Source: Succinatimonas sp. UBA7265
GTDB taxonomy: Bacteria; Pseudomonadota; Gammaproteobacteria; Enterobacterales; Succinivibrionaceae
Direction: 5' to 3'
Assembly: GCA_002473165.1 (NCBI GenBank)
Contig: DKSD01000011.1
Span: 1,700 to 65,699 of the forward strand
DNA length: 64,000 bases
Notes under the pieces: generated by a model
Database searches by the model: none
What the model was told of the DNA's origin: nothing
Seen by the model: the letters and a program-made list of their open reading frames with translations, nothing else
Translations under genes and position numbers: made by a program
Shown: piece by piece, positions 17,414 to 30,100 of the stretch
Position numbering within the stretch: the first letter of the stretch is position 1
How the letters are laid out: each line of letters begins with the position of its first letter

Positions 17414-17427
17414 AGTAAACGCTTACA
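17414..17427. promoter_or_regulatory. LacI-family operator-like palindrome before glk
   Basis: AGTAAACGCTTACA forms a dyad around a central CG, with five of six arm pairs matching. This is the form typical of LacI/GalR-family operators (TGTAA-N-CG-N-TTAC). It lies 43 bp upstream of the glucokinase start, where binding would block transcription. The regulator is not encoded in the window. Confidence 0.5.
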
Positions 17428-17469
17428 GTTTCCGCGGCGCGGGAACTTCAGACACGCAGGCTTTAGATC

Positions 17470-18447
17470 ATGACGAAACTTTCAGGCGTCGCGCTGATCG
17501 GCGACATCGGCGGCACCAATGCCCGCCTGGCACTGTGCAACCTCGCGGACGGCACTCTTTCCACCCCTATCATCTACTCGGCTGTGGAGAATCCTTCGCT
17601 TGAGGAGGTGATCCTCAGATTCAAAAAAGACTGCGGCCAGGAGTTCAGCGTCGGCTGCATCGCGATCGCCTGCCCGATCACCGGCGATCACGTCAAGATG
17701 ACGAACAACCCCTGGGAGTTCTCGATCCGCGAGCTCAAAGAGCACACCGGCCTGGAGAAACTGCTCGTCATCAACGATTTCACCGCCATGTCCATGTCCG
17801 TGCCGGTGCTCGACGAAAAAGATCTGGTAAAGGTTGGCGGCGGAGAGCGCGATCGCCGCGCCCCGGTGGCCATCTACGGCGCCGGCACCGGATTAGGCGT
17901 AGGCCACCTCGTCCATGTGGGCGACAAATGGCTGGCGCTCCCGGGCGAAGGCGGCCATGTCGACATGGCCCCGGCCAACTCCGAGGAAGATGAGATCCTC
18001 CTTACGCTGCGCAAGCGCTTTGGCCACGTCTCCTATGAGCGCGTGCTCTCAGGCCCGGGCCTTGTGAACATCTACGAGGCGATCTCCGGGGCGCACGGCC
18101 GCACCAAAAGCGGCATGACCCCGGCTGATGTTACCGGAAACGCTGTGTCGGCCAATCCTGATCCTGACTGCGCCCGGACGCTTAAGATCTTCTGCTCCAT
18201 GATGGGATCTTTTGGCGGCAACCTCGCGCTGACCATGGGAACCTACGGCGGCGTCTTTATCGCAGGCGGCGTCGTGCCCCACTTCCTTGACTATTTCTTA
18301 AAATCCGACTTCCGCCGCTCCTTTGAGGACAAGGGCCGCTTCAACGGCCTGCTTGCCAAGGTGCCGGTGTATGTCGTAACCGACAAGCTCGCCGGGCTGC
18401 GCGGCTCAGGCGCCGCGATCCGCCAGGAGATGGGCGCCGTGCTCTGA
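17470..18447 (+). CDS. glk: glucokinase
   Basis: Glucokinase (325 residues) phosphorylates glucose with ATP to glucose 6-phosphate in the cytoplasm. The phosphate-binding loop GDIGGTNARLAL (11-22), the catalytic Asp101 in INDFTAMS, the adenosine motif GAGTGLGVGHL and the PGEGGHVDMAP segment match E. coli Glk in order and length (321). It is monocistronic, with its own operator-like site upstream and terminator downstream. Confidence 0.95.
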   Translation: MTKLSGVALIGDIGGTNARLALCNLADGTLSTPIIYSAVENPSLEEVILRFKKDCGQEFSVGCIAIACPITGDHVKMTNNPWEFSIRELKEHTGLEKLLVINDFTAMSMSVPVLDEKDLVKVGGGERDRRAPVAIYGAGTGLGVGHLVHVGDKWLALPGEGGHVDMAPANSEEDEILLTLRKRFGHVSYERVLSGPGLVNIYEAISGAHGRTKSGMTPADVTGNAVSANPDPDCARTLKIFCSMMGSFGGNLALTMGTYGGVFIAGGVVPHFLDYFLKSDFRRSFEDKGRFNGLLAKVPVYVVTDKLAGLRGSGAAIRQEMGAVL

Positions 18448-18463
18448 GGCCGGTCTCTAAAGC

Positions 18464-18495
18464 GCAAGGCCGCCGTCAGGCGGCCTTGCTGTTTT
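18464..18495 (+). terminator. terminator of glk
   Basis: A perfect hairpin with arms GCAAGGCCGCC and GGCGGCCTTGC and a four-base loop is followed by TGTTTT. Confidence 0.85.
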
Positions 18496-18503
18496 AAGGC
18501 ATG

Positions 18504-18537
18504 AAAAAATCCCGGCCTGGGAGCGCCAGACCGGGAT
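18504..18537 (-). terminator. terminator of rpoD
   Basis: On the minus strand a 12-bp stem with one mismatch (ATCCCGGTCTGG opposite CCAGGCCGGGAT) is followed by TTTTTT. It lies 16 bp past the rpoD stop and faces the glk terminator. Confidence 0.8.
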
Positions 18538-18552
18538 CTTCAAGCTTAAAGC

Positions 18553-20577
<2,025 letters not shown>

Positions 20578-20961
20578 GTAATATTTGGTCCCGGACCTAA
20601 GTCGTGGTTGCTGCAATAAAGCCGCGCAGGCGGCCATTGCGGTTTTTTTGAGCGTCAGCCGTTACGGGATTGCCCGCGCATGTGGTGAGGCTGCGCCTCA
20701 CTGCCACAGTCATCGGCTCTTAAAGCTCGCAATTTAAGCCAATAATCTGGCTTTTTTATAGTAACTTTCGGAAAAGCCGGCATTAATCTTTAAAAACGTA
20801 TGAAGATCTCTGCGCTTTTCCTAAAAACGCCGCGGGCAGCTTGCGCTGCCTTAGGTGTCTTTTAAGGCGGAAACACCGCCCCAACTTATTATTTATAGGG
20901 CAAGTTAAGCCAATTTCAAGGGCGCGGCCCAAAAGCGCGCGCCCTGCCCTTTTGTGAAGAT
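20578..20961. other. gene-free region between yebC and rpoD with several inverted repeats
   Basis: No credible gene is seen. It holds an imperfect hairpin at 20681-20708 (TGTGGTGAGGC/GCCTCACTGCCACA), a hairpin at 20736-20753 (AAGCCA/TGGCTT) followed by TTTTTT on the plus strand, a GGCAGC/GCTGCC pair at 20835-20850, a GGCGG/CCGCC pair near 20867, and a GGGCGCG/CGCGCCC pair at 20920-20944 that may end the yebC transcript. The rpoD promoter must lie here; a TATAAA at about 20757 (minus) is the best candidate but has no good -35 box. Confidence 0.5.
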
Positions 20962-21723
20962 TTATTCCTCAGGCTCGAAATCGTCAGGCAGCGTGGCGTT
21001 GTGGTAGACCTGCTGCGTGTCGTCGAGATCCTCAAGGCCGTCGATCATGTGCATGAACCTCACGGCCTGATCTTTGTCGAGCGCCACTTCGGTGGACGGA
21101 ACCTGGGTCACCTCGGCTGAGGCGGGCTTGAAGCCGGCCTTGTCAAAGGCGTCGGCCACATCGGCGAAAGCCTCGGGCGTGGTGTAAACGTCGATGGAGC
21201 CGTCATCGTTCGTGGTGACGTCGTCGGCGCCGGCGTCCAGGCCGATCTCCATGGCTTTGTCCTCGTCAAGCGGCATCTTGCCGTCCTCGTCCGGGGCAAA
21301 GGAGATCACGCCCTTCTTCGTAAAGAGGTAGGACACGGAGCCTGAGGTGCCCAGGTTGCCGCCGAACTTCGTGAAGGCGTGGCGCACATCTGAGGCGGTG
21401 CGGTTGTGGTTGTCCGTCATGCACTCGACCATCACGGCGACGCCGCCGATGCCGTAGCCCTCGTAGGTGATGTTCTCAAGATCAGCGCCCTCGCCGCCGC
21501 CGACACCGCGCTCGATGGCGCGCTTGATGGTGTCGCGGGTCATGTTCTGCGCCAGTGCCGCGATGACGGCAGAGCGCAAGCGCGGGTTGTTGGCTTCCTC
21601 GCCGCCGCCCACGCGGGCCGCGGTGGTGATTTCACGGATGAGCTTGGTAAAAACCTTGCCGCGCTTGGCGTCCTGAGCCGCTTTGCGGAAGCGGATGTTC
21701 GCCCACTTGGAATGTCCTGACAT
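20962..21723 (-). CDS. yebC: YebC/PmpR-family protein
   Basis: YebC (253 residues) belongs to the TACO1-like family, reported both as DNA-binding regulators and as factors easing translation through difficult motifs. The start MSGHSKWANIRFRKAAQDAKRGK is diagnostic and fixes the ATG at 21723, which has GGAGAT upstream. All three domains of the family are present at normal length (E. coli 246). It follows aspS by 58 bp, an ancestral pair; ruvC, normally next, is displaced. Confidence 0.95.
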   Translation of the reverse strand: MSGHSKWANIRFRKAAQDAKRGKVFTKLIREITTAARVGGGEEANNPRLRSAVIAALAQNMTRDTIKRAIERGVGGGEGADLENITYEGYGIGGVAVMVECMTDNHNRTASDVRHAFTKFGGNLGTSGSVSYLFTKKGVISFAPDEDGKMPLDEDKAMEIGLDAGADDVTTNDDGSIDVYTTPEAFADVADAFDKAGFKPASAEVTQVPSTEVALDKDQAVRFMHMIDGLEDLDDTQQVYHNATLPDDFEPEE

Positions 21724-21781
21724 ATGTGTATCTCCGGTACAGGGGCCGTCCAAAGCCCCCCTCTGTGTAAATTCGAAAAAT

Positions 21782-23551
<1,770 letters not shown>

Positions 23552-23598
23552 AAACACTGCCTCTTTAAATTCTGAGGACCTGCGCCCGGCTTTTTCAG

Positions 23599-23621
23599 GC
23601 TCTGACGGCTTTCGTCAGAGC
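23599..23621 (-). other. leader hairpin of aspS
   Basis: GCTCTGACG and CGTCAGAGC form a perfect 9-bp stem with a five-base loop inside the untranslated leader of aspS. No U-tract follows on the minus strand, so it is not a terminator. Function unknown. Confidence 0.5.
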
Positions 23622-23661
23622 ACAGAAAACCCGCCGCGGCGCGTTAAATTCTGAAACCGAT

Positions 23662-23690
23662 ATTATATGCCAAAGTAAAGCGCCCTCACA
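23662..23690 (-). promoter_or_regulatory. putative aspS promoter
   Basis: A perfect TATAAT lies at 23662-23667 on the minus strand, about 110 bp upstream of the aspS start. The matching -35 position (TGTGAG) is poor. Transcription from here would include the hairpin at 23599-23621. Confidence 0.45.
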
Positions 23691-23760
23691 GGGCTAATCA
23701 CCGCGCACGCCTTCAAACGGGAAAAATCTGAAATTTAACTCAGGCAAGCTTAATGTTCTG

Positions 23761-24086
23761 TATAAAAATCAGACAGATTTTCAATCGCCGGCCTGATGCC
23801 TCCGGCTGCTTGCAGGAGAAGTGAAGACAGGGTCTTGTTTATGCGCCCGGTTATCAGCCTCACAGGGACAGGCCCGTATGAGGCAGGTCGCTGCGTTCAT
23901 GCCGGTGTCGACAAGGGGGAACGCTCTGAGAGCCTGCCTGAGGCGCACTGCGTCAGGCAGGAGTCCGGACTGCTGCCGATCTGTGGGATCGGCTAAGTTT
24001 GCGGCAGCACAAAAAAGCGGGAGTCAGATCTGGCGTTCTCACTGCCAGGTGCCAAATTAGAGCTGCGCACCTGGCAATGCATTTTT
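23761..24086 (+). ncRNA. candidate structured RNA, unrecognised
   Basis: This stretch lies between aspS and the amino-acid binding protein gene and shows a series of local hairpins. These are GCCGG/CCGGC near 23781, GCCTCA/TGAGGC at about 23859-23886, a perfect 9-bp stem CCTGCCTGA/TCAGGCAGG at 23933-23961, and GCCGATC/GATCGGC at 23975-23993, which can also sit inside GCTGCCG/CGGCAGC. Last comes a perfect 10-bp terminator stem with a U-tract at 24043-24086. A TATAAA at 23761 could be its -10 box but lacks a good -35. It does not resemble tmRNA, RNase P RNA, SRP RNA or 6S RNA. Weak reading frames exist (for example GTG 23821) but lack coding character. Confidence 0.4.
24043..24086 (+). terminator. 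strong plus-strand terminator with no assigned gene
   Basis: TGCCAGGTGC and GCACCTGGCA form a perfect 10-bp stem with a 14-base loop, followed by ATGCATTTTT. It points along the plus strand, where no protein gene precedes it, and so supports a non-coding transcript upstream. Confidence 0.7.
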
Positions 24087-24132
24087 AAACCTCAGAGACA
24101 GCTGTTTAAAAAATGAACAGCCGCTAAAGGGA

Positions 24133-24885
24133 TCATTTAGCCTTAAACCACTTGTCGTAGATCTGCTGGTACTCGCCTGAGTCCTTGATCTTTTTGAGGC
24201 CGTCGTTGATGCGCGCCATCAGCTTCGTGTTGCCCTTCTGCGTGATGATGCCCAGATCCGCGGCGTTGACCATGCTCTCCTCAACGTGCATCAGCTTGTC
24301 ATTTTTGGTGGTCACGAGGTAGTAGGAGTTGACCGGGTTGCCGGTGACGGCCGCGACGCAGCCTTTGCGGTCGAGCTCCATGTAAGCCTCAGGCATGGAG
24401 TTGAAGACCATGGGCTCGGCGCCTTCGATCTTTTTGACGAGGTCAAGGCCGACAGAGCCGATCTGCACGCAGACCTTCTGGCCTTTAAGATCGTCAAGCT
24501 TATGGTACTTGGCCTGATCCTCCTTGCGGATCATCATGCTCTGGCCTGCTGTGTAGTAGCCGTCGGAGAAATCGACGCGCTTGGCGCGCTCGGCGTTTTT
24601 CACCAGCCCCGTGATCGAAGCTTCCACAGTTCCCGAAATCACGGAGGCGAGGACGGCGTCAAAGGGCATGGCCACCATCTCGGCCTCAAAGCCTTCCTGC
24701 TTGCCAATCGCGGTGATGAGATCGACATCAAAGCCGATGATCGCGCCGTCCTTGCTGTCCTGGAACTCAAAAGGCGGGAAAGTAGGCTCCGTGGCAAATC
24801 TCACGGTCTCGGCGGATGCAAAAGACGACAGCGCCATCAGGGCGGCGCCTAAGGCGGCCGCGGCGGCTTTTTTCATGGATCTCAT
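24133..24885 (-). CDS. amino-acid ABC transporter substrate-binding protein
   Basis: This 250-residue periplasmic protein belongs to the family 3 solute-binding proteins (GlnH/HisJ/ArtJ type). A signal peptide ends at SFASA; the mature protein begins ETVRFATEPTFPPFEF and contains the signature GFDVDLITAIGKQ and the hinge strands ITGLVKNAERAKRVDFSDGYY. The ligand is probably a polar amino acid, but it cannot be fixed from sequence. ATG 24885 follows GGAGATTTAC. No permease or ATPase gene lies next to it, so it must work with components encoded elsewhere. Confidence 0.88.
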   Translation of the reverse strand: MRSMKKAAAAALGAALMALSSFASAETVRFATEPTFPPFEFQDSKDGAIIGFDVDLITAIGKQEGFEAEMVAMPFDAVLASVISGTVEASITGLVKNAERAKRVDFSDGYYTAGQSMMIRKEDQAKYHKLDDLKGQKVCVQIGSVGLDLVKKIEGAEPMVFNSMPEAYMELDRKGCVAAVTGNPVNSYYLVTTKNDKLMHVEESMVNAADLGIITQKGNTKLMARINDGLKKIKDSGEYQQIYDKWFKAK

Positions 24886-24975
24886 GTAAATCTCCTCAAA
24901 AAAACTCTGTGTCCTGAGTATGCCCCATAAGAAGGCAGCGCGGCTTAAGATCCTAAAAAGGCACTTTTTAAGTGC

Positions 24976-25010
24976 AAAAAGCACCGCAGGATCGCTCACC
25001 GCGGTGCTTT
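24976..25010 (-). terminator. terminator of the tam-hpt-lon operon
   Basis: GCACCGC and GCGGTGC pair on the minus strand and are followed by TTTTT. It lies 19 bp past the stop of the Lon-like gene. A further small palindrome, GCACTTTTTAAGTGC, follows at 24961-24975. Confidence 0.8.
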
Positions 25011-25029
25011 GCCAGCATGGAAAACCGGG

Positions 25030-26592
25030 CTACCAGAAATGCCACCAGGGATGATCGCCTGCGCGCTGGGAGCTTACCTGCTCAAGCCTTGAGATGATGC
25101 GGGCGTACACGCTGTTCTCGTCGTTCTCATCGCCCCAGGGCACGCCGGTTAAGATCTTCATGGCGCCGGTGACGTGGGCGACGGTGTAGAGGTGGAAGCG
25201 GCCTTTTTTGACGGCGTCGGCGACAGCGGGGCGCAGCAGCACCTGGTTTACGCAGGACATGGGGATGATCACGCCCTGGGTGCCGGTAAGTCCGCGCAGG
25301 CGGCAGATGCGGTAGAAGCCTTCGATCTTCTCATTGACCCCGCCCACGGGCTGGACATTGCCTAACTGATCGACAGCGCCCGTCACGGCCAGATCCTGGC
25401 GCACCGGCAAGTCTGCAAAGCTTGAGAGCACGGCGCACAGCCCGGTGAGCGAGGCGCTGTCGCCGTCGATCTCCGAGTACGACTGCTCAAAGACGAGGCT
25501 TGCCGAGGCCGGCAGCGGCGTGAGCGCGCCGAACTCGCGGTTTAAGTAGCCGTTGATGATCATCATGGCCTTGGCGTGGATCTGACCTGCAAGCTCAGCC
25601 TTGCGCTCGATGTCGATGACATCGCCGTCGCCGCCTGCGCGCATGGCGGCGGTGATGCGCACCGGCTCGCCGTAGACATAGGAGGTGCCGGAGGTCTCGA
25701 TGACGGACAGCCCGTTGATCTGCCCGGTTTCCTGGCCCTCAGTCTGAATGAGCAGCTGCTCGTCGCGGTGATCGCGCAGCTCGGATTTGGCCACAAAATT
25801 CAGCCTGAAATCCTCGGCTCCCAGGGCGCGCAGCAGCGCGCGCTTTGAGATCACCGCGCCTTTTTCAAATGACGCGGCCTCAGTGAGCAGGTTTTTAAGG
25901 CGCTCAGGCTGCAGCCCGATCCAGCGGCGATCGCCGGCGGTGCGCGAGCACAGGGCGCAAAGCGCGGACACGGCCTCGGCGCTTACGTGCCTGCCGCCCT
26001 GGCGCTGCGCCCAATGGGCGATGAGCGCGCCTAAAAGCGCGCCCGCGCCCTCTGCTGAAAACTCCGCCACCGTGTCGGCGCGCAGCGCCGAGTCAAGCTC
26101 AGGCCACAGCGCGTCCATGGCGGCGAGATCGCCCGGCCCGCCTGCGAGCATGAGCTTTAACCCCGGGTTTTCGCGCAACGCCGCGCGCAGCTTTAACACC
26201 CATTTGGGGTGATCCTCAAAGAGCGCGCAGGACAGGACGAGCGCGCCTGGTTCAGAGACCAGCCCGGGTTTGCCCTCAGCGCCGAAAAGCTCTTTTGCAG
26301 ACGGGCACAGCGCCAAAGTCACCGACGCAAAGCCTGCGAACTTTAAGAGCTCTTCACAAAGGGCGGGGGTGTCACAGGAGGCGCCGCACTCCAAAAGCAG
26401 CACTCTGAAGGATTCATGATCATGCAGCGCGCGGGCGGCGTTTAAGGCGCGCAGCTGCAGCGAGGCAAAGCTGCGGGGCTTTAACTCCGAGGTGTCTTTA
26501 AAGCCTGAGCAGTCAAAGGCGGGGGTGATATCGGCGTATTCGAGCTCCAGCACCGTGTCCAGCGGGAGCTCCACGGTTTCATGCTTCTTCAA
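25030..26592 (-). CDS. Lon-like serine protease (YcbZ type) without a Walker A motif
   Basis: This 520-residue protein ends in a Lon-family protease domain. The catalytic Ser379 sits in EIDGDSASLTGLCAVL and Lys422 in GGVNEKIEGFYRIC, the Ser-Lys dyad. The flanking sequence (SVIETSGTSYVYGEPVRITA, TGAVDQLGNVQPVGG, GVIIPMSCVNQVLL) is close to E. coli YcbZ. The N-terminal half, where Lon has AAA+ motifs, shows no P-loop, so it is probably not an ATPase in the usual sense. The start codon is TTG 26592, preceded by GAGG and overlapping the end of hpt by 14 bp. The C-terminus is unusually Trp-rich (HPWWHFW). Substrates are unknown. Confidence 0.88.
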   Translation of the reverse strand: MKKHETVELPLDTVLELEYADITPAFDCSGFKDTSELKPRSFASLQLRALNAARALHDHESFRVLLLECGASCDTPALCEELLKFAGFASVTLALCPSAKELFGAEGKPGLVSEPGALVLSCALFEDHPKWVLKLRAALRENPGLKLMLAGGPGDLAAMDALWPELDSALRADTVAEFSAEGAGALLGALIAHWAQRQGGRHVSAEAVSALCALCSRTAGDRRWIGLQPERLKNLLTEAASFEKGAVISKRALLRALGAEDFRLNFVAKSELRDHRDEQLLIQTEGQETGQINGLSVIETSGTSYVYGEPVRITAAMRAGGDGDVIDIERKAELAGQIHAKAMMIINGYLNREFGALTPLPASASLVFEQSYSEIDGDSASLTGLCAVLSSFADLPVRQDLAVTGAVDQLGNVQPVGGVNEKIEGFYRICRLRGLTGTQGVIIPMSCVNQVLLRPAVADAVKKGRFHLYTVAHVTGAMKILTGVPWGDENDENSVYARIISRLEQVSSQRAGDHPWWHFW

Positions 26593-27124
26593 CTACGGCC
26601 TCGTAAATGGCGGGGAGCTGGCGGTATTTCTCCGCGAGATCCAGCCCGTAGCCGACGATGAAGCCCTTGTCGAGCACGAAGCCCGCGTAATCTATGGTGA
26701 TCTGCACCTCGCGGCGCTCGCGCTTGTCTATAAGCGCGCACAGCTTCACGGATTTGGCTCCGCGCTCTTTGAACATCGGGATAATCCGGCTCATGGTGAT
26801 CCCCGAGTCGATGACGTCTTCGATGAACAGCACGTTGCGGCCTTTCACGTCGATGTCGACATCCTTGGTGATCTTCACGACATTGGAAGAGGACGTGCCT
26901 GAGCCGTAGGACGAGGCCCTCAGGAAATCGATGATGAGCTCAGGGTTGTGCAGCCCGATGGCCCTGACGACATCCGTGAAAAAGAACACGGCGCCTTTGA
27001 GCACGCACACGCACACGAGTTCCTGATCTTTGTAGTCAGAGGCGATCTGCGCCCCCAGTTCGCCGACGCGCCGTGAAATAGCCTCCTCGGTATACAGGGG
27101 GAGGAGCTGCTTTACTTTGACCAT
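26579..27124 (-). CDS. hpt: hypoxanthine phosphoribosyltransferase
   Basis: Hpt (181 residues) converts hypoxanthine or guanine with PRPP to IMP or GMP in purine salvage. The PRPP-binding motif is VLFIEDVIDSGITMSRI, and the SSYGSGTSSS loop and CALIDKRERREV hood region are present. The ATG at 27124 opens MVKVKQLLP with GGGGCA upstream; a longer in-frame start would run into tamB. It lies 13 bp after tamB and overlaps the Lon-like gene, so it is embedded in an envelope-assembly operon. Confidence 0.95.
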   Translation of the reverse strand: MVKVKQLLPLYTEEAISRRVGELGAQIASDYKDQELVCVCVLKGAVFFFTDVVRAIGLHNPELIIDFLRASSYGSGTSSSNVVKITKDVDIDVKGRNVLFIEDVIDSGITMSRIIPMFKERGAKSVKLCALIDKRERREVQITIDYAGFVLDKGFIVGYGLDLAEKYRQLPAIYEAVVEEA

Positions 27125-27137
27125 CAAATTTGCCCCG

Positions 27138-30100
27138 TCAGTTAAATTCAAAACTGTAAATGAGATCGACCGCCTGATCGACCGAGGACACGAACTCGGC
27201 GTAAAGCTTGCGCATGAGCTCATATCTCAGGCGGAATTCGCCCACGGAGGTGAACACGCCGTATCCGTAGGAGATCATGATCCGCGAGGTCAGATAGCCC
27301 TGCACCCCGACCTGGGTCTGATCGCCCGTGCCGCTGGAGCCAAACTGCAGCCCGCCCACGCCTAAGGCCTCGGAGATCGAGTTCACGAGCCCCGTCGTCG
27401 TGCCCAGGCCCAGCGCCAGCAGCAGCTGGCCGCTCGTGCTGTCCGGATCTTCGGCGCTCTTCTCCAGGCCGTGGCCGTACAGCAGGTACGAGAGGATCTC
27501 GTTCTGGGACATCGCGGGCCTGGAAAACAGCTTGACCTGCAGATCCGCAGGATGCCCTTCGGCCCTGACCCCGGCGGTCACGTCATCCTCGATCCCGGAG
27601 GGATCGGCGATGGCCTCAGCGCGGATTTTTGGATTGGTTATCTTACCATCAAAGTCCGCCTCTGCATAGGAAACGAGGAAGCGGTGGCCGTAGAGTTCGG
27701 CGCGCCCGTCAACGAGCTCAACCTTGCCTGAGGCTTTGACGTCACGGTCTGTCAGCGCCTTTTCAAGGCGCACCCCGCCTGCGGCCCTGGCCTTAAGCCC
27801 CATGGCCTCAACGCGCACGTCATCGCCAAGACTCAGCTCCAGATTGATCTCAGAGCGCTCGGGCGGCTGAGGCCTGAGCCTTTTTTTGAGCAGGTTTTCC
27901 GTGCCCTCAGGGCCTACGAGCACCTCATCAGGCGAGGGTGCGGTGCCGCTGTCGGCGAGGGTCTGCACCTTGATGCGGGCAGAGGGGATGTCAGCGCGGC
28001 CTTCGATGCGCAGCACGTCACCGAACGCGGCCCTGAGATCGAGATCGGCAAGGCAGTTGCCGTAGCCAGCCAAAAAGAGCGGCAGCTTTGCGGCGCGCAA
28101 GCTGACGCTGCCCTGCGCCCCGGAGCCCCAGTCAAGCGCGCCCGCAAGCTCGGCTTTGCCCTGGTTTAAGCTCACCGTGCCTTTGAGATCGCCGTGATCG
28201 CCTTTGGCGTCAAGGCGCAGGTCAAAATCATCTATCCTGCCCACGTCATAGCGCGGCTCGGCGCTGCCTTTGACGACGAGCGCGCCGTTTAAAAGCGGCT
28301 TTGAGAGCGTGCCGCCTAAGTCGGCGCGCAGATCTGCGCTGCCTTCAAGCTCGTTGAAGGCTCCGCCTAAATGCGAGAACGTCCTAAGCGCCAGGCCTTT
28401 GAGCTTTACTGTGCCGGACAGCGCTTTGCGCCCCTTTGGATCGGCGATCTTCAAACTGAGATCAAGGCCGCCGCGGCTGCGGCTTAAAACCGCGGCGAGA
28501 TCGGCCTCAAGCGCGTCGCGCTCAAAAGCCGTGCGCAGCGTGAACGTGTCAAAACGCAGCCTGAGTTCATCGCTCACATAGCGCCCGCCTGAGACCTTGA
28601 AATCACCCTGAGCCTGCGGCGCGCCGCCCTGCGAGGCGAAACTCGCGTGCCCGCTGACGCTGCCCTCTAACGTATGGCCTTTGGGCAGGAACTTTGAGAG
28701 GAAAGCGAGATCGGCGTTTTCGAGATCGGCGCTGCCGCGCGCGCCTGAGGCGCCAAAAATTATCTCAGAGGTCGAAAGCGTCCCTGTCTTGCTGCGGATC
28801 TTAAGCGGCGAGATTTTGCCCTGCCCCTGCTTTAAATCAAAGCTCAGCTGCGCAGGCGCGCTCAGGCTTAGCGGATCGGTAAACTCGCTGTACAAAAAGA
28901 GATCTGAAAGCGTGCCGCTCCACAGGGATTTCCCAGCATCAAAGCTCCCGCGCACGCTGGCAAAACCGGAGTTGCTGCCCAGGCAGTTTAAAGAGAGCGT
29001 ATGGTTTTCAGGCACGCCTGAGGCTTCAAGGGCGCAGCGGCGCGAGGGCTGCAATGAGGATGCCAGGCGCACTTCGTCTGAGAGCAGTGTCAGCGCCCCG
29101 CGGCGCTGCGCGGCGCTAAAGCGCGCGCTCAGGCTCAGCTCTTTGGCGCTTTGATCGCCATAGGAAATCTCAGGCGAGCGCAGCACCGCCTCGGCCTCAG
29201 GGGCCTCCAAGGGGCCGCGGACGCGGAACGTGCCCGCGGCCTGGCCTGAAAGCCCCGGCAGCAGCTCGCTGAGATCCCCTGCTTCAAGCCGGCCTTGCAG
29301 ATCGGAACTCTCAGAGAGCTCGCCGTCGGCCTCAAGCGCGCTGCCCCCTGAGCTCAGGCGGGCTTTGGCAAGCAGGATTTTAAGGCCGTCGTCCCGGGTT
29401 AAAGAGAGCTCCCGGGCTTTAAAGGCGGCGCGCCGCCCTTCAAAGGTAAAGAGCGTATCCAAATCTTCAGCCCGGGCCTGAAGCGCCCCGTCCGCATCAG
29501 CAAGCGTAAGCTTTGATGAGACAGCGAGCTTTTCAGAGAGCAGCGGGCTTAAGGCCGCGGCGTTTTGAGCCTCGAAGCTTAACTTGCCGTCAAAGAGCGC
29601 GGGGCCCTCAGGATCCTCGTTTTGCGCCTCCGCGCGCAGCGCTCCGCCCTGGTATAAGCCGTCTGCCTTAAAAGAGCGCAGCTTCGGGGCAAAATCATCC
29701 AAAAGCGCCGCGGCGGAGGCTTTAAGATCCTCAAAGCCGTAGCCTGTAAATGCGCCCTGAGCCTCAAGCTCGAGCTTATCCATAATGGCGCCGCGGGCTG
29801 CGGCCTTAACGCCGGCGCCGCGCACGCCGCAGGTATCGGGGGGCAGGCGCAGGTTTTGCTCATTCCCGCGGGCCGGCGCGACCTCCGCGACCTCGCCGCA
29901 GCCGGGCGTCCCGGCAAGCTCAGGGGGCATCCACAGCGGCCAGGCGGCGCTCTGCGCCGTCACCTCGGCCTCAAGGGGCAGCAGCGAGGAGAGCGCGTTG
30001 AGCCGGGCCTGAGCCTTCAGGCCGCGCGGCCCGTCTTCCAGGGCATTTACTTTGAGATCGCTAAGATCGCCTTTTATGCTCGCGCCGCCTTCCAGCGCGC

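Noticed and set aside
23796..24060. Two short plus-strand frames in the aspS upstream region
   Set aside because: They overlap in different frames, have no family signal, and the sequence is dominated by inverted repeats, so an RNA is the better reading.
23761..24086. CsrB/RsmZ-like CsrA-sequestering RNA
   Set aside because: About seven GGA triplets occur, one inside a loop as AGGGA, but this is not above what is expected for this base composition and most are not in loops.
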